DNA from: Sinorhizobium fredii USDA 257
GTDB taxonomy: Bacteria > Pseudomonadota > Alphaproteobacteria > Rhizobiales > Rhizobiaceae
NCBI RefSeq assembly: GCF_000265205.3
Contig: NC_018000.1
Coordinates: forward strand, 4,402,001 to 4,466,000
Direction: 5' to 3'
DNA length: 64,000 nucleotides
Below, one piece after another: positions 27,204 through 36,085 of the stretch. Numbering within the stretch: position 1 is the first letter of the stretch; each line of letters starts with the position of its first letter. Position numbers and translations under genes: made by a program. Under the pieces are notes generated by a model. That model made no database searches and was not told the origin of the DNA. It worked only from the letters and a program-made list of their open reading frames with translations.

Positions 27204-29171
27204 CTAAAGGTCGGAAACATCAAAGGCGCGCGTAGGCTTCACCAAGCGAGAGAGGACATCCTGTTCTGCCGCGTCCACGAAGGCTCGGTAGAAGTTGAAC
27301 GAGAGACCCATCTGGCGTGAGCCCCCGGCAGAGAAATGTCCGTGATCCTCGAATAGGGCGACGCCCTTATCTTCGACTTTGCAGAAGTCCCCGTCGCAAA
27401 GATGGTCCATGAAGCTGACCACAGGATATTCTTCGGCGATGTCGGCGATGACTTGAAGCACGCCTTTGTTGCTGGCCCGGACATCGCCCAGCGACAGCTC
27501 ACAGCGCTCAGTCGCTTGACCAAGAAGCCTCGCCCGCGCAACGCAGAGGCCGGTATCCCTGCCATTCTGCGGCGGCGGCGCTACCGAAACCGTATTAAAA
27601 CCGTTGGACTCCAGCCAAGCAAGCGTCGAGCGGAAGTCATCCGTCAGGATCTCTATGTCGGAGGGAACCTCCCGACGCCCGTCGAGAAGCACCGTCTTCT
27701 CGTTCATGTATTGGCTGAGCTGCGATGAGAGGACAACGTAGCGGATCGACTTATTGGCAAGCAAGAAGCGCCTGACGTCTGCATTGTGCTGCGCGCATTC
27801 CTCCGACCAGCCGCGGCCCAGCCGCGGCAAAATGGGCGCCAGGTTCAGAAACGGGCCGCAATTGTTCTTGGTGAGTTGCACCAGTCGCACATCGGGTTTT
27901 GAAGCGATGATGCCGTCGACAAGGTGTCGGGCGTACGAGTCGCCCCAGACTGCAATTTCCGGCCTGGGATTCGTCGCGCATTTGAGATCGACGACAGCGT
28001 CGCATTCCTTGGCGAGACCGACGCTCGGTTCGATTAGCCGCGCAAGCTCACGGTTTTGGAATGCGAACCCGTCGGTCCCGTCAAGACTCAGCCCCGCGCC
28101 GATTGCGACGCTGGCACCGGTGAGCGTCAAAGCGAAAACGGCGCCACGAGCCACGCGAGCCGGTTTGCGGAACGGCAGTTCGATGTAGCGCCAGCTTAGA
28201 TAGGCAAGTACCAAACACAGCCCCAGCAAGAGGATGTAGCCCATGGGGGGAATCTCGTCGATCGCGCGTAAACGCGCAAAGGCCAAGACCGGCTGATGCC
28301 AGAGGTAGAGGCTATAGCTGATGAGGCCGATCGCCACCAGCGGCCGGGCGCTTAATAGCCTGCCGACAAGCGTGTCCGCCCGCCCAAAAGCGAGTACCAA
28401 TGCGGTCCCAAGCACCACGGGCGCTGTTGTCCAGCCAGGATAGAACGCCGACTCACGGACGAGAAAGTAACTTGCAACAATGGCAAAGAGACCGAGCCCG
28501 GCGGCAAATTCGCGAAGGCCTCTGGAAAGACGGATACGCTCCTGACCAGCGAGCGCCAGCATCGCCCCGACGCCGAGTTCCCAAAGACGGCTTGGCAACA
28601 GGTAGAAGTTTGCCGCCGGCTCAACGCGGGCGAGAATCTGGGTGGCACCAAAACTGAGGACAACACCGACGGCCGAGACCTTCAGTACCGTCTCCGCTGG
28701 ATAGCGGCGAAGCGCCAGCAGAAACAACGGAAGGACGATATAGAACTGTTCTTCGACCGCCAGGGACCAGGTGTGCAAGAGCGGCATCAATTCGCTGCTT
28801 GGCGCGAAATAGCCGGTCTGGTTCCAGAACACGAAGTTCGATCCGAAAAGATTCACGGCATAGAGACCCTTGCCGAAGTCATTGAGCTCCTGCGGCAGCA
28901 TCCACATGACGGCGAAGATCGTCGACACGACGCATACGAAGAACAATGCCGGTGCGAGCCGGCGCGCACGGCGCTCATAGAAGGAGACGATGCTGAAGCG
29001 GCCCTCACGGATTTCGCGGTGAATGATCGACGTGATAAGGAAGCCGCTTATGACAAAGAAGACGTCGACACCTGCAAATCCGCCCCCAATGAAATCGAAA
29101 CCAGCATGAAAAAGAAGGACGGGCACGACTGCGATCGCGCGCAGTCCATCGATTTCGGGTCTGTAATGCAT
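27204..29171 (-). CDS. Acyltransferase 3 (OafA/YrhL type) with C-terminal SGNH domain
   Basis: This membrane O-acyltransferase has about 655 residues. The N-terminus YRPEIDGLRAIAVVPVLLFH and GVDVFFVISGFLIT are signature sequences of the acyltransferase-3 fold, which spans residues 1-360 with about ten helices. The C-terminal 290 residues look like an SGNH hydrolase (VWGDSYARHL near the nucleophile and a late DHGHFSAGG). Such fusions O-acetylate lipopolysaccharide, capsule or exopolysaccharide. I start at the ATG at 29171; a TTG directly upstream is also possible. It stands alone and converges with bmt. Confidence 0.9.
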   Translation of the reverse strand: MHYRPEIDGLRAIAVVPVLLFHAGFDFIGGGFAGVDVFFVISGFLITSIIHREIREGRFSIVSFYERRARRLAPALFFVCVVSTIFAVMWMLPQELNDFGKGLYAVNLFGSNFVFWNQTGYFAPSSELMPLLHTWSLAVEEQFYIVLPLFLLALRRYPAETVLKVSAVGVVLSFGATQILARVEPAANFYLLPSRLWELGVGAMLALAGQERIRLSRGLREFAAGLGLFAIVASYFLVRESAFYPGWTTAPVVLGTALVLAFGRADTLVGRLLSARPLVAIGLISYSLYLWHQPVLAFARLRAIDEIPPMGYILLLGLCLVLAYLSWRYIELPFRKPARVARGAVFALTLTGASVAIGAGLSLDGTDGFAFQNRELARLIEPSVGLAKECDAVVDLKCATNPRPEIAVWGDSYARHLVDGIIASKPDVRLVQLTKNNCGPFLNLAPILPRLGRGWSEECAQHNADVRRFLLANKSIRYVVLSSQLSQYMNEKTVLLDGRREVPSDIEILTDDFRSTLAWLESNGFNTVSVAPPPQNGRDTGLCVARARLLGQATERCELSLGDVRASNKGVLQVIADIAEEYPVVSFMDHLCDGDFCKVEDKGVALFEDHGHFSAGGSRQMGLSFNFYRAFVDAAEQDVLSRLVKPTRAFDVSDL

Positions 29172-29313
29172 CAAGGAAGAAAACGCCTATTGGATGAATG
29201 CCCGTTACCACGGACTTCGCCGACGAGCCACCGCGCCGCCCGGTATATTCACCTTTGTGCGAATTCTAAGGCGCGTTGTTTCGGCCGCCGCCGATTAGAG
29301 CGATAGCCGTGGC

Positions 29314-30468
29314 TTACGCGCGGAGCACCTGACTGCGGCCAGCGTTGAGATGTTGGCGCCATGCATCCAGTCCCGCCTCTATGTTCTTCCGACCGAAGCC
29401 GACGCGGAAGCGGTCCTGCGCGACCGGCAGGAGGTCGGACGTGAAGAGGCTTGAAGGAAGCAACAGCACGCCGGATTCTTCGACCAACTGCCGGCAATGC
29501 GCCTCGACTCCATCCACGCCGAGATAACGGGCGAAACCGACGCAACCGCCATCGGGCGGGAGCCATTCATAAAACTCCGGGAACTTCGAGAAGAAGTCAC
29601 CGAGCTTTTCGAGATTGGCCGCGCAAAGTGCGCGATTGCGAGCGAGAATGCGTTCGCGCGATTTCAGTGCGATCGTCGCCAGCACTTCCGACGGTCGAGA
29701 ATTGCAGATCGACAGATAGTGCTTCATGCCCTCCATGCGTTTGAGCAACGCGTGGTCCCGGCAGGCGATCCAACCGATCCTGAGGCCCGGCAGACCATAG
29801 GCCTTCGACATGACGTTCAGCGAAACACCCCCTTCGAAGAGCTCGGCCGTCTGCGGCAGGCGCTTGGCGTCTTCGCGCTCGAGTCCGCGATAGACCTCGT
29901 CGCTGAAAAGATGGATGCCGCGCTCGGCGCAAAGCTCGGCGAGTTCCCGGAACGTCTTCTGATCGGCGATCGCGCCAGTCGGATTGTTGGGAAAATTGAC
30001 GGCAATCAGTCTTGTATTGGGCTTCAGCGCCGTGCGCACATCGGCAATGTCGAGCTGCCAATCATTCTCGGGCCGAAGCGGCACCCCGCTGACCGAAGTG
30101 GCGATCGTCAACGGCAGCGTCTCCATCGATTGATAGTTCGGCACGGTGACGATGGCATGGTCGTCGGGGCCGAGCAGCGCGAGCATGGCGCAATAAAGCC
30201 CCTCCTCCGCGCCGGCGAAACAGAGAATGTCTGCCGCGTCGAGGCCCTCGTAAGTGACCGCAATCGCCTCGCGCAGCGCCGGTGCCCCATAGGTCTCGGT
30301 ATAGCCAAGCGTCAGCCGCTCCCAGGCGTCGCGATCGGCGTCATCGGCATGGGACAGCAATTCGGCCATCGTCATGGTTTCGCTGTCGCTGGCGGTCATG
30401 TGGTGGCGCGCGGTAAACTCCCAGCGCGAGAAATGCTTTTCCAGCCGGAATGGCGGCAAGACCGTCAT
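29314..30468 (-). CDS. Class I/II PLP-dependent aminotransferase
   Basis: This 384-residue fold-type I aminotransferase has NFPNNPTGA, FSDEVYRGLE and the PLP lysine in NVMSKAYGLPGLRIGW. The ATG at 30468 (MTVLPPFRLEKHF) follows a GAGGAGG site, so I trimmed the longer open frame reaching 30654. The substrate is not deducible. It lies 52 bp downstream of a YheO-type regulator on the same strand, a pairing seen with amino acid utilisation genes such as the D-amino acid regulator DauR. Confidence 0.87.
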   Translation of the reverse strand: MTVLPPFRLEKHFSRWEFTARHHMTASDSETMTMAELLSHADDADRDAWERLTLGYTETYGAPALREAIAVTYEGLDAADILCFAGAEEGLYCAMLALLGPDDHAIVTVPNYQSMETLPLTIATSVSGVPLRPENDWQLDIADVRTALKPNTRLIAVNFPNNPTGAIADQKTFRELAELCAERGIHLFSDEVYRGLEREDAKRLPQTAELFEGGVSLNVMSKAYGLPGLRIGWIACRDHALLKRMEGMKHYLSICNSRPSEVLATIALKSRERILARNRALCAANLEKLGDFFSKFPEFYEWLPPDGGCVGFARYLGVDGVEAHCRQLVEESGVLLLPSSLFTSDLLPVAQDRFRVGFGRKNIEAGLDAWRQHLNAGRSQVLRA

Positions 30469-30520
30469 GGTTTCGTCCTCCTCGTGCAGGTCGGTCGGGC
30501 GGAATACGTGGTTCGGAAGT

Positions 30521-31165
30521 TCAGCCGCCGTTCTCTTGGCGCGCGGCGGCAAGATAGTTGTAGATCGAAGCCCGCGAGGCGCCGAGCAGGCTCGCCAGGT
30601 GATCGACGGCGTTGCGCGTCTTGAAAAGGCCCTGCTCTTCGAGCGCCGCCACAAGAGCGACGCGGTCCGCGCGCTTCAAGGCGGAAAGCGCAAGGCTCTT
30701 CGCCTTCAGCCAGCCATGGAGCGCCGCATTGATCTCCTCCCGCCAATCGCGCGAGAAGAGCGCCTGTGGCCGCGGTTCCGGGGTGCCGGCAAGGGCCGCC
30801 AGCAGCTTCACTGCAGCATCAATCCGCGAGACATCGAGATTGATGCAGAGAAGACCAATGGCGCCGCCGTCTGTATCGCGCAGCACGGCGGAAACCGACT
30901 TCAGCCGGCGCCCATCCGGGCCAGTCTTTTCATAGGGTCCGAGCACCAAGGCGTCGTCTGTCACCTCGCCAAGGCCATCCGAGACGAGCGACTCCATGCC
31001 CGGTGCCCGTCCAGAAAAGGCGTTCCACAGCGCCGCGATGCGGCCGGTGGCAAGATCGTGGAGAACGACCTCCGCATGCGGATAGAGCAGCGCGCTTATC
31101 GCCGCGGCGGATGACCGATGCATCGCGAGATCAGAAGGAATGGCGGGTTCGATGTTCATGAGCAC
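30521..31165 (-). CDS. YheO/DauR-type transcriptional regulator (PAS + HTH)
   Basis: This 214-residue protein has an N-terminal YheO-like PAS domain (about 20-125, with YPHAEVVLHDLATGRIAALWN and GLLCINLDVS) and a C-terminal helix-turn-helix (about 170-212, KTRNAVDHLASLLGASRASIYNYL). It is upstream of the aminotransferase on the same strand and probably controls it in response to an amino acid or amine. An AT-rich stretch just upstream (31165-31220) may carry its promoter. Confidence 0.85.
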   Translation of the reverse strand: MLMNIEPAIPSDLAMHRSSAAAISALLYPHAEVVLHDLATGRIAALWNAFSGRAPGMESLVSDGLGEVTDDALVLGPYEKTGPDGRRLKSVSAVLRDTDGGAIGLLCINLDVSRIDAAVKLLAALAGTPEPRPQALFSRDWREEINAALHGWLKAKSLALSALKRADRVALVAALEEQGLFKTRNAVDHLASLLGASRASIYNYLAAARQENGG

Positions 31166-31276
31166 ATTTGGCAGGACGTTAGATTTTTTGTCAATATTTG
31201 ATTTTATGTCTATTGTTGCGGATCGCCTGCGCCTCGCCTATCCCGAGGGTCGTTCGATTCGAGGGGAGACGATTCC

Positions 31277-31621
31277 ATGGGCACAACAGCCGCCTTTCCG
31301 GACAGGGACACGACCGCTACCAAGCTGTCGAGCTTTGGCGAAGCGGACCAGGCCTTCGTCAAGCTGCTGATGGAGAACCCGGAACAGGATGAGAACCTGA
31401 TCGAGGGGCTCTATCGCCATCTCGACCTTACCGCCGAAGCGCGCTTACTGAATTCCTTGAAGCTGGAGAAGCTCGGGCAGTGGCTCGGCAACGAGGCACC
31501 GGCCCGGCTCCAGATGCGGCTCATGGAAGCCGCCCGTTCCAGCCAGCATCCGGCCTATCAGGCGTTCAGGGCTGGTCTGACGAAATCCGGCGGCTTGGAA
31601 AGAGCCCTTCCAAAAGCTTGA
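31277..31621 (+). CDS. Conserved-looking small protein of unknown function
   Basis: This is a 114-residue soluble, mostly helical protein after a GAGGGGAG ribosome site. I recognise no domain. The composition is balanced and coding-like (ENPEQDENLIEGLYRHLDL, LNSLKLEKLGQWLG). It is divergent from the YheO-type regulator and is followed by a strong hairpin at 31691. Confidence 0.65.
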   Translation: MGTTAAFPDRDTTATKLSSFGEADQAFVKLLMENPEQDENLIEGLYRHLDLTAEARLLNSLKLEKLGQWLGNEAPARLQMRLMEAARSSQHPAYQAFRAGLTKSGGLERALPKA

Positions 31622-31690
31622 GCGAGCTAGGTTCGGAGCATGGGCGGGCGCTGCATCTTTCAGTTCGCGGCGCCCGTGCACTCAGCTGAC

Positions 31691-31713
31691 CGCTCGCCGT
31701 CGCGGCGAGCGGC
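31691..31713. terminator. Hairpin terminator between convergent genes
   Basis: A 10-bp perfect stem CCGCTCGCCG/CGGCGAGCGG with a TCG loop is followed by CGTTTCCCGTTTC, 70 bp after the gene ending at 31621. Confidence 0.6.
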
Positions 31714-31760
31714 GTTTCCCGTTTCACCGCCTGCGGATCGCAGCGGCGGACAAGCGGTCA

Positions 31761-33758
31761 TCATTCACCCGAAACCCCTTTTGCCAGCCGAACCAGATTG
31801 ACGAACTCGCCGCGATATCCGAACGGGTCCGCCCCCTTGGCACCGGCTGCGAGATCGGCAATCGCCGCATAGGGATAGTCGGCAAGCGCCGAATTTCCAG
31901 CGAGCTTCTGGCCGAAGGCCGCGACCGACACGGAAAAGCGGACATCCGCAGGTGCTTCCGCGAGCGAGGGCACCGCATTGGCCTCAGTGACCGGCGTTGT
32001 GATCAACTCGCTCTTGGCGCCGTCCGGTTTCTTGTAGCGGATCTTCAGGAAGGCGAGTTCGCCACTGTTGGCGGTCGCGTTGGCCGAGGGTTTCTCGGCC
32101 GTCGCATAACGCAGGTCGTCGTTGAGGACCGCCGGGCTGCCCTTGGGCGTCACCTCGTAGATCGCCGTTATGCTGTGGCCGGAGCCGACATCGCCCGCAT
32201 CGACCTTGTCGTTGTTGAAGTCCTCGCGCTTCAACGCGCGCGTCTCGTAGCCGATCAGCCGGTATTCGGCGATCGCCGCTGGATTGAACTCCACCTGCAG
32301 CTTGACATCCTTGGCGATCGGGAAGAGCGACGAACCCGCCTCCTCGACGAGCGTCTTCTGGGCTTCCGCCAGTGTGTCGATATAGGCTGCAACGCCGTTG
32401 CCGTTCTGGGCGATTGTCTGCATCAGCGCATCGTTGTAATTGCCGCGGCCGAAGCCGAGGACGGAGAGGAAGATGCCGCTCCTGCGCTTCGTCTCGACCA
32501 GCCGCTTCAAGTCTTCGTCGCTCGATGGTCCGACATTGAAGTCGCCATCGGTCGCCAGCAGGATGCGATTGACGCCGTCCTTGACGAAGGCTTTCTCCGC
32601 CAGTCGATAGGCTGCGTCGATGCCCGCAGCACCGGCTGTCGAGCCGCCTGGCTGCAGCGTGTCGATCGCCGCCAGGATCTTCGCCCTGTCCGTAATCGAT
32701 GTGGGCTCCAGCACCGTGCCGGCATTGCCGGCATAGGTGACGATCGACACCGTGTCCTCCGGCCTCAACCGATCGACCAACAGCCGGAAGGCATTTTTGA
32801 GGAGCGGCAGCTTGTCCGGTTCGTCCATGGAGCCGGAGACGTCGATCAGGAAGACGAGGTTGGCTTTCGGCGCCTCCTTCTGAACCAGCTCATAGCCCTT
32901 GATCGCCACATGCATCAGCCGCGTTCCGGCGTTCCATGGCGTCGGCGTCACCGTGACAGTGGCCTTGAACGGCTCCGCCGCCGCAGTGGGGCGCGGCCAG
33001 TCATACGGAAAATAATTGACCATCTCCTCGACGCGGACGGCATCGGGAGAGGGCATCTCGCCCGCCATCAGCGAGCGGCGGACGAAGGAATAGGAGGCTG
33101 TATCGACATCGACGGAGAAGGTCGAAACCGGCTCGGTCGCGACGCTCTTGACAGGATTGGCATCGGCGTTGCCGAAGCGTTCACGGTTCTCGATTGGCGG
33201 CGGGAGGATATCGCTCGGCGCTGCTGGTGCCGGCATGATTTCCATTCGGCCGCGCGCAACAACTCCACCCGCTGCGCCAAGAGGTGCGGCGGCATCGTCC
33301 ATCGCCTGGCTCGCCACCGCTTCTGCCTCCGGTCCGGCGGCCGGCTTGCTCGCCGGCTGCTCGGCAACTTCGGCCTTCTTCTCCTCCAGAAGCATTGGCG
33401 CGGTGGCGTCAGCCGAGGACGCGGCCAGCTTGGCTTGCTCGCGCTTGGCGGCGATCTCACTTTCGAAACCGATCGGTGGCCGATTGCGGACAAATTCCAG
33501 AGTCAGGAAGGCGGCGGCAGGTACGACGATCAGCGTCGCCAATGCCGATCCGGCAAGCAATTTGCGGATCATGCTGGGGCTCCATATCCGGTTGAAGATG
33601 GAGCTTTGACGAGTGGGCCTCGCCGATCCTTGGCTTGCTGTGGAATTTTCCGCCGGGGCGTCATAGGCGTGCATCGCGGCGGCAAGCGCCCGCGCCCGCG
33701 CCTCGTCCGTCGGCTTCGGCGGCGTCCGTCCGGACAGCATGTCGAGTTCGTCAGTCAT
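31761..33758 (-). CDS. Membrane-anchored von Willebrand factor A protein linked to an ECF sigma factor
   Basis: This 665-residue protein overlaps the sigma gene by 4 bp (ATGA). Residues 1-60 are cytosolic, with an anti-sigma-like opening (MTDELDMLSGRTPPKPTDEA). A transmembrane helix lies near residues 65-85 (LLAGSALATLIVVPAAAFL), then an Ala/Glu-rich linker. A YfbK-type N-domain (SVDVDTASYSFVRRSL) precedes a vWA domain with the MIDAS motif DVSGSMDEPDKLPLLK, and a C-terminal DUF3520-like region. It is probably exposed to the periplasm. The tight coupling suggests it acts with, or restrains, the ECF factor; that role is inferred. Confidence 0.87.
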   Translation of the reverse strand: MTDELDMLSGRTPPKPTDEARARALAAAMHAYDAPAENSTASQGSARPTRQSSIFNRIWSPSMIRKLLAGSALATLIVVPAAAFLTLEFVRNRPPIGFESEIAAKREQAKLAASSADATAPMLLEEKKAEVAEQPASKPAAGPEAEAVASQAMDDAAAPLGAAGGVVARGRMEIMPAPAAPSDILPPPIENRERFGNADANPVKSVATEPVSTFSVDVDTASYSFVRRSLMAGEMPSPDAVRVEEMVNYFPYDWPRPTAAAEPFKATVTVTPTPWNAGTRLMHVAIKGYELVQKEAPKANLVFLIDVSGSMDEPDKLPLLKNAFRLLVDRLRPEDTVSIVTYAGNAGTVLEPTSITDRAKILAAIDTLQPGGSTAGAAGIDAAYRLAEKAFVKDGVNRILLATDGDFNVGPSSDEDLKRLVETKRRSGIFLSVLGFGRGNYNDALMQTIAQNGNGVAAYIDTLAEAQKTLVEEAGSSLFPIAKDVKLQVEFNPAAIAEYRLIGYETRALKREDFNNDKVDAGDVGSGHSITAIYEVTPKGSPAVLNDDLRYATAEKPSANATANSGELAFLKIRYKKPDGAKSELITTPVTEANAVPSLAEAPADVRFSVSVAAFGQKLAGNSALADYPYAAIADLAAGAKGADPFGYRGEFVNLVRLAKGVSGE

Positions 33759-34285
33759 TGCACTGCCTCCTTGCCGAGCAGCGTCCGCAGGCGCTTGCGC
33801 GCCTCGTGGACGTGCCAGGAGATGGTCGCTTCCGAGCAGCCGAGCACGTCGGCGGCTGCCGCATGGCTCAGGCCCTCGGCATAAACGAGCAACACGGCAT
33901 CGCATTGCTTTTCCGGCAGTGCCCGCACCGCCGCCCAGAGCGCCTCCCGCCGGTCCTCGTCATCGCTTCCTGAACCAGCTTTCAATGCGGGATCGGACGC
34001 ATAGGCCTCGAGTTTTCGTTCGTTGCGCGCCTGCCGGCGCCGGTGATCGCGCGCCGCATTCAGCGCCAACGTATAGAGCCAGGTTCGGAACCGACTGGTG
34101 CCGCGGAAACCGCGGATCGCTGCGCCTAGCCGAATGCAGACGTCCTGGGCGATATCCTCCGCGTCGGTCTCGCTGCCCGACCAGCGCCAGGCGACCGCAT
34201 GGACGAAATCATAGTGACGCTCGATCAATCGGCCGAAGGCCTCGCGATCCCCCTTCACCGCCCTGTCAACGAGTTCCGCGTCCAA
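33755..34285 (-). CDS. ECF-type RNA polymerase sigma factor
   Basis: This 176-residue sigma-70-family factor has region 2 (about 10-80, RLIERHYDFVHAVAWRWSG and DAEDIAQDVCIRLGAAI) and region 4 (about 115-170, LPEKQCDAVLLVYAEGLSHAAAADVLGCSEATISWHVHEARKRL, split here). It starts with TTG at 34285 after AGGGAC. It overlaps the vWA gene by 4 bp downstream and the DUF2233 gene by 20 bp upstream. No classical ZAS anti-sigma gene is adjacent. Confidence 0.92.
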   Translation of the reverse strand: MDAELVDRAVKGDREAFGRLIERHYDFVHAVAWRWSGSETDAEDIAQDVCIRLGAAIRGFRGTSRFRTWLYTLALNAARDHRRRQARNERKLEAYASDPALKAGSGSDDEDRREALWAAVRALPEKQCDAVLLVYAEGLSHAAAADVLGCSEATISWHVHEARKRLRTLLGKEAVQ

Positions 34286-35099
34286 GTCCCTGCCCGCTTT
34301 TGTCCTGTTCGACTACTAGACGTCCTTCGATCGCCATTCCTTGGGGTACGAGGCAAAAAATCTTGCGTTGGCTCAACGCGGAAAGCTGGCGACAACAGAC
34401 AACGGCGATGATCGGCCCGAGCGGAAACAGCCGGTCGTGACGATTGATCTCCGGTGCGTAGAGGCTCGAGATCGTGCCGTCGAGGAAGAGCGCGTTCGGG
34501 CAACCAAGCGGATCGCGGAACAGTGTCGCAAAATCATGGAAGCGCACCGGCCGCTTTGAAACCGCGAAAACGACCTCGCCGCTTTTCGTGACGCCGACGC
34601 CGTTGCGGGTCTTCAGGCTGTCGCTGTCCGGCAGGAAGCGCGGGTGAAGCGCGCCGTCAATCACCAGCATCGGTCCGGACTGCGTTGCGAAGCGCGCCTT
34701 GATGCCGGCATCGCGATAGGCCTCCGCCGCCATCACGCCCGCCTTGCCGTCGTCGACATAGAAGACGCCGTTCGGCAATAAATGGAAATTGCCCCAGCCG
34801 GGGTTGGTATTGAGCTGCGCCTGCTCGACGCCCTCTTCGACATGCAGGCCGACCGGAGAAAGGTCCTCATGATACATGCCACCGTTCATCGCAAAGACGA
34901 TGTATTCGCCCCGCTGGCGCATTTCGAGTGAAAGCGCCTTGAAGGACCTGAACGGCGCACCAGCCTGGTCCTTGTTGTAGAGGCGAATGTCGCTTACCGT
35001 ACGGCAGGCGGCCGTTGCGGGTTCGGCCAATGAGGGCTTTGCAAGACCAGCCGTGAGGATGGCGGCGCCGACGAGCAAGGCTCTGGGGAACAGCGGCAT
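34266..35099 (-). CDS. Exported DUF2233 / phosphodiester glycosidase-family protein
   Basis: This is a 277-residue secreted protein. The ATG at 35099 gives a signal peptide (MPLFPRALLVGAAILTAGL..SLA) and a mature DUF2233 domain with IVFAMNGGMYHEDLSPVGLHVE, FYVDDGKAGVMAA and the late LFLDGTISSLYAP that mark the NAGPA-like fold. These domains are linked to phosphodiester glycosidase activity in some relatives. The last ~35 residues after GPIIAVV do not look like the family and run 20 bp into the ECF gene, so the 3' end may be altered. Confidence 0.8.
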   Translation of the reverse strand: MPLFPRALLVGAAILTAGLAKPSLAEPATAACRTVSDIRLYNKDQAGAPFRSFKALSLEMRQRGEYIVFAMNGGMYHEDLSPVGLHVEEGVEQAQLNTNPGWGNFHLLPNGVFYVDDGKAGVMAAEAYRDAGIKARFATQSGPMLVIDGALHPRFLPDSDSLKTRNGVGVTKSGEVVFAVSKRPVRFHDFATLFRDPLGCPNALFLDGTISSLYAPEINRHDRLFPLGPIIAVVCCRQLSALSQRKIFCLVPQGMAIEGRLVVEQDKSGQGLGRGTR

Positions 35100-35276
35100 G
35101 GGGCTGGGTCTCGCGTGAATCTCACCCGCAGCATTGCATGAATTGCGGCAGTTTGATGCGCACGATCTTTTCGAGAATTGTAAGCTCAGAGAGTCAATCA
35201 TGGCGCGTCCGCGGCGCCGGAAATCTTCGTCACCTTCCTATCGGGCCCGACTGGAGCCGACCATCGTTCACCGGCT

Positions 35277-35978
35277 TTACAGGCTGAGCGCCGCCATATG
35301 GAAACTGAGTTGCGCAGGCGGATAGCGGTAGTCCCATCCGACAGGACAGGCGTCGCGTGAAAGACAGCCTCGGGCGAGGCAGCCGCCTGCCGCCTCGGCC
35401 TTGAGATGCGCGCGACAGCGACCGACTTCGAAGGTGCCAGACGCCAGAGCATCGGCCGGACAGGCGGAAATGCACGGCTTCGCTTCACAAATTTCGCAAG
35501 GGTGGCCGGCCATAACCGAGCCCGTCTCCGGCAATGCGCGGTCAAAACCAAGCGCACCGCGATAGCTGTGCCAGAGGCCATAATGCGGGTGGATCAGGAT
35601 GCCGAGCGGTGACGGCTCCAGTCCCTCGGCGCGCATCGCCCACTGCTGGAAAGGCTGCCACGGTGGATCGGACGGGAAATAGGCTGTGGCAGCGACCACC
35701 TCCGCCACGGGACCGATCACCCGCTTCGACCAGTCGTCGAGCGGATCCGAACCGCCGCGAGACGGCTTGCCTTCGCGCCAGGTCGTGAACGGCTTCCAAA
35801 TCGAGCCGCCGATATTGCCGATCAGCACGACGCTCGCAGCAGGCTCGCCGCCGCCCAGCAGAGGTGCGGCTTCTCCCGGCGCAAAATTCACGGTGCCGCG
35901 CAAAAAAAGTCCGTGCGGCTCGAGAGCCGCACGGAGCGTTTGGAGAAGATTGTCGACACAACCCGAGGCCGCCGTCAT
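35277..35978 (-). CDS. 4Fe-4S ferredoxin-domain protein next to mttB
   Basis: This 233-residue soluble protein has two C-terminal cysteine clusters: C161-x2-C164-x4-C169-x3-C173-P and C188, C200-x4-C205-x5-C211-P. These should bind one or two iron-sulfur clusters as in dicluster ferredoxins. The N-terminal 150 residues are a domain I do not recognise with confidence (NIGGSIWKPFTTWREG, HPHYGLWHSYRGALGFDR), reminiscent of QueG-like oxidoreductases. It lies downstream of mttB on the same strand, so it may deliver the low-potential electrons needed to reactivate the corrinoid protein. That role is inferred. Confidence 0.8.
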   Translation of the reverse strand: MTAASGCVDNLLQTLRAALEPHGLFLRGTVNFAPGEAAPLLGGGEPAASVVLIGNIGGSIWKPFTTWREGKPSRGGSDPLDDWSKRVIGPVAEVVAATAYFPSDPPWQPFQQWAMRAEGLEPSPLGILIHPHYGLWHSYRGALGFDRALPETGSVMAGHPCEICEAKPCISACPADALASGTFEVGRCRAHLKAEAAGGCLARGCLSRDACPVGWDYRYPPAQLSFHMAALSL

Positions 35979-36085
35979 TTCGGCTTCGGCCCCTGAGTTT
36001 CGTAATGCGGGCGCCAGACCTCCTTCTGGATCATGTCGGCCACCTGCGCCGCGCCGCCTTGCTCCCTGGCTCGCTCGGGAGCCTT

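Noticed and set aside
32175..33884. 569-codon plus-strand frame
   Set aside because: Antisense shadow of the vWA gene.
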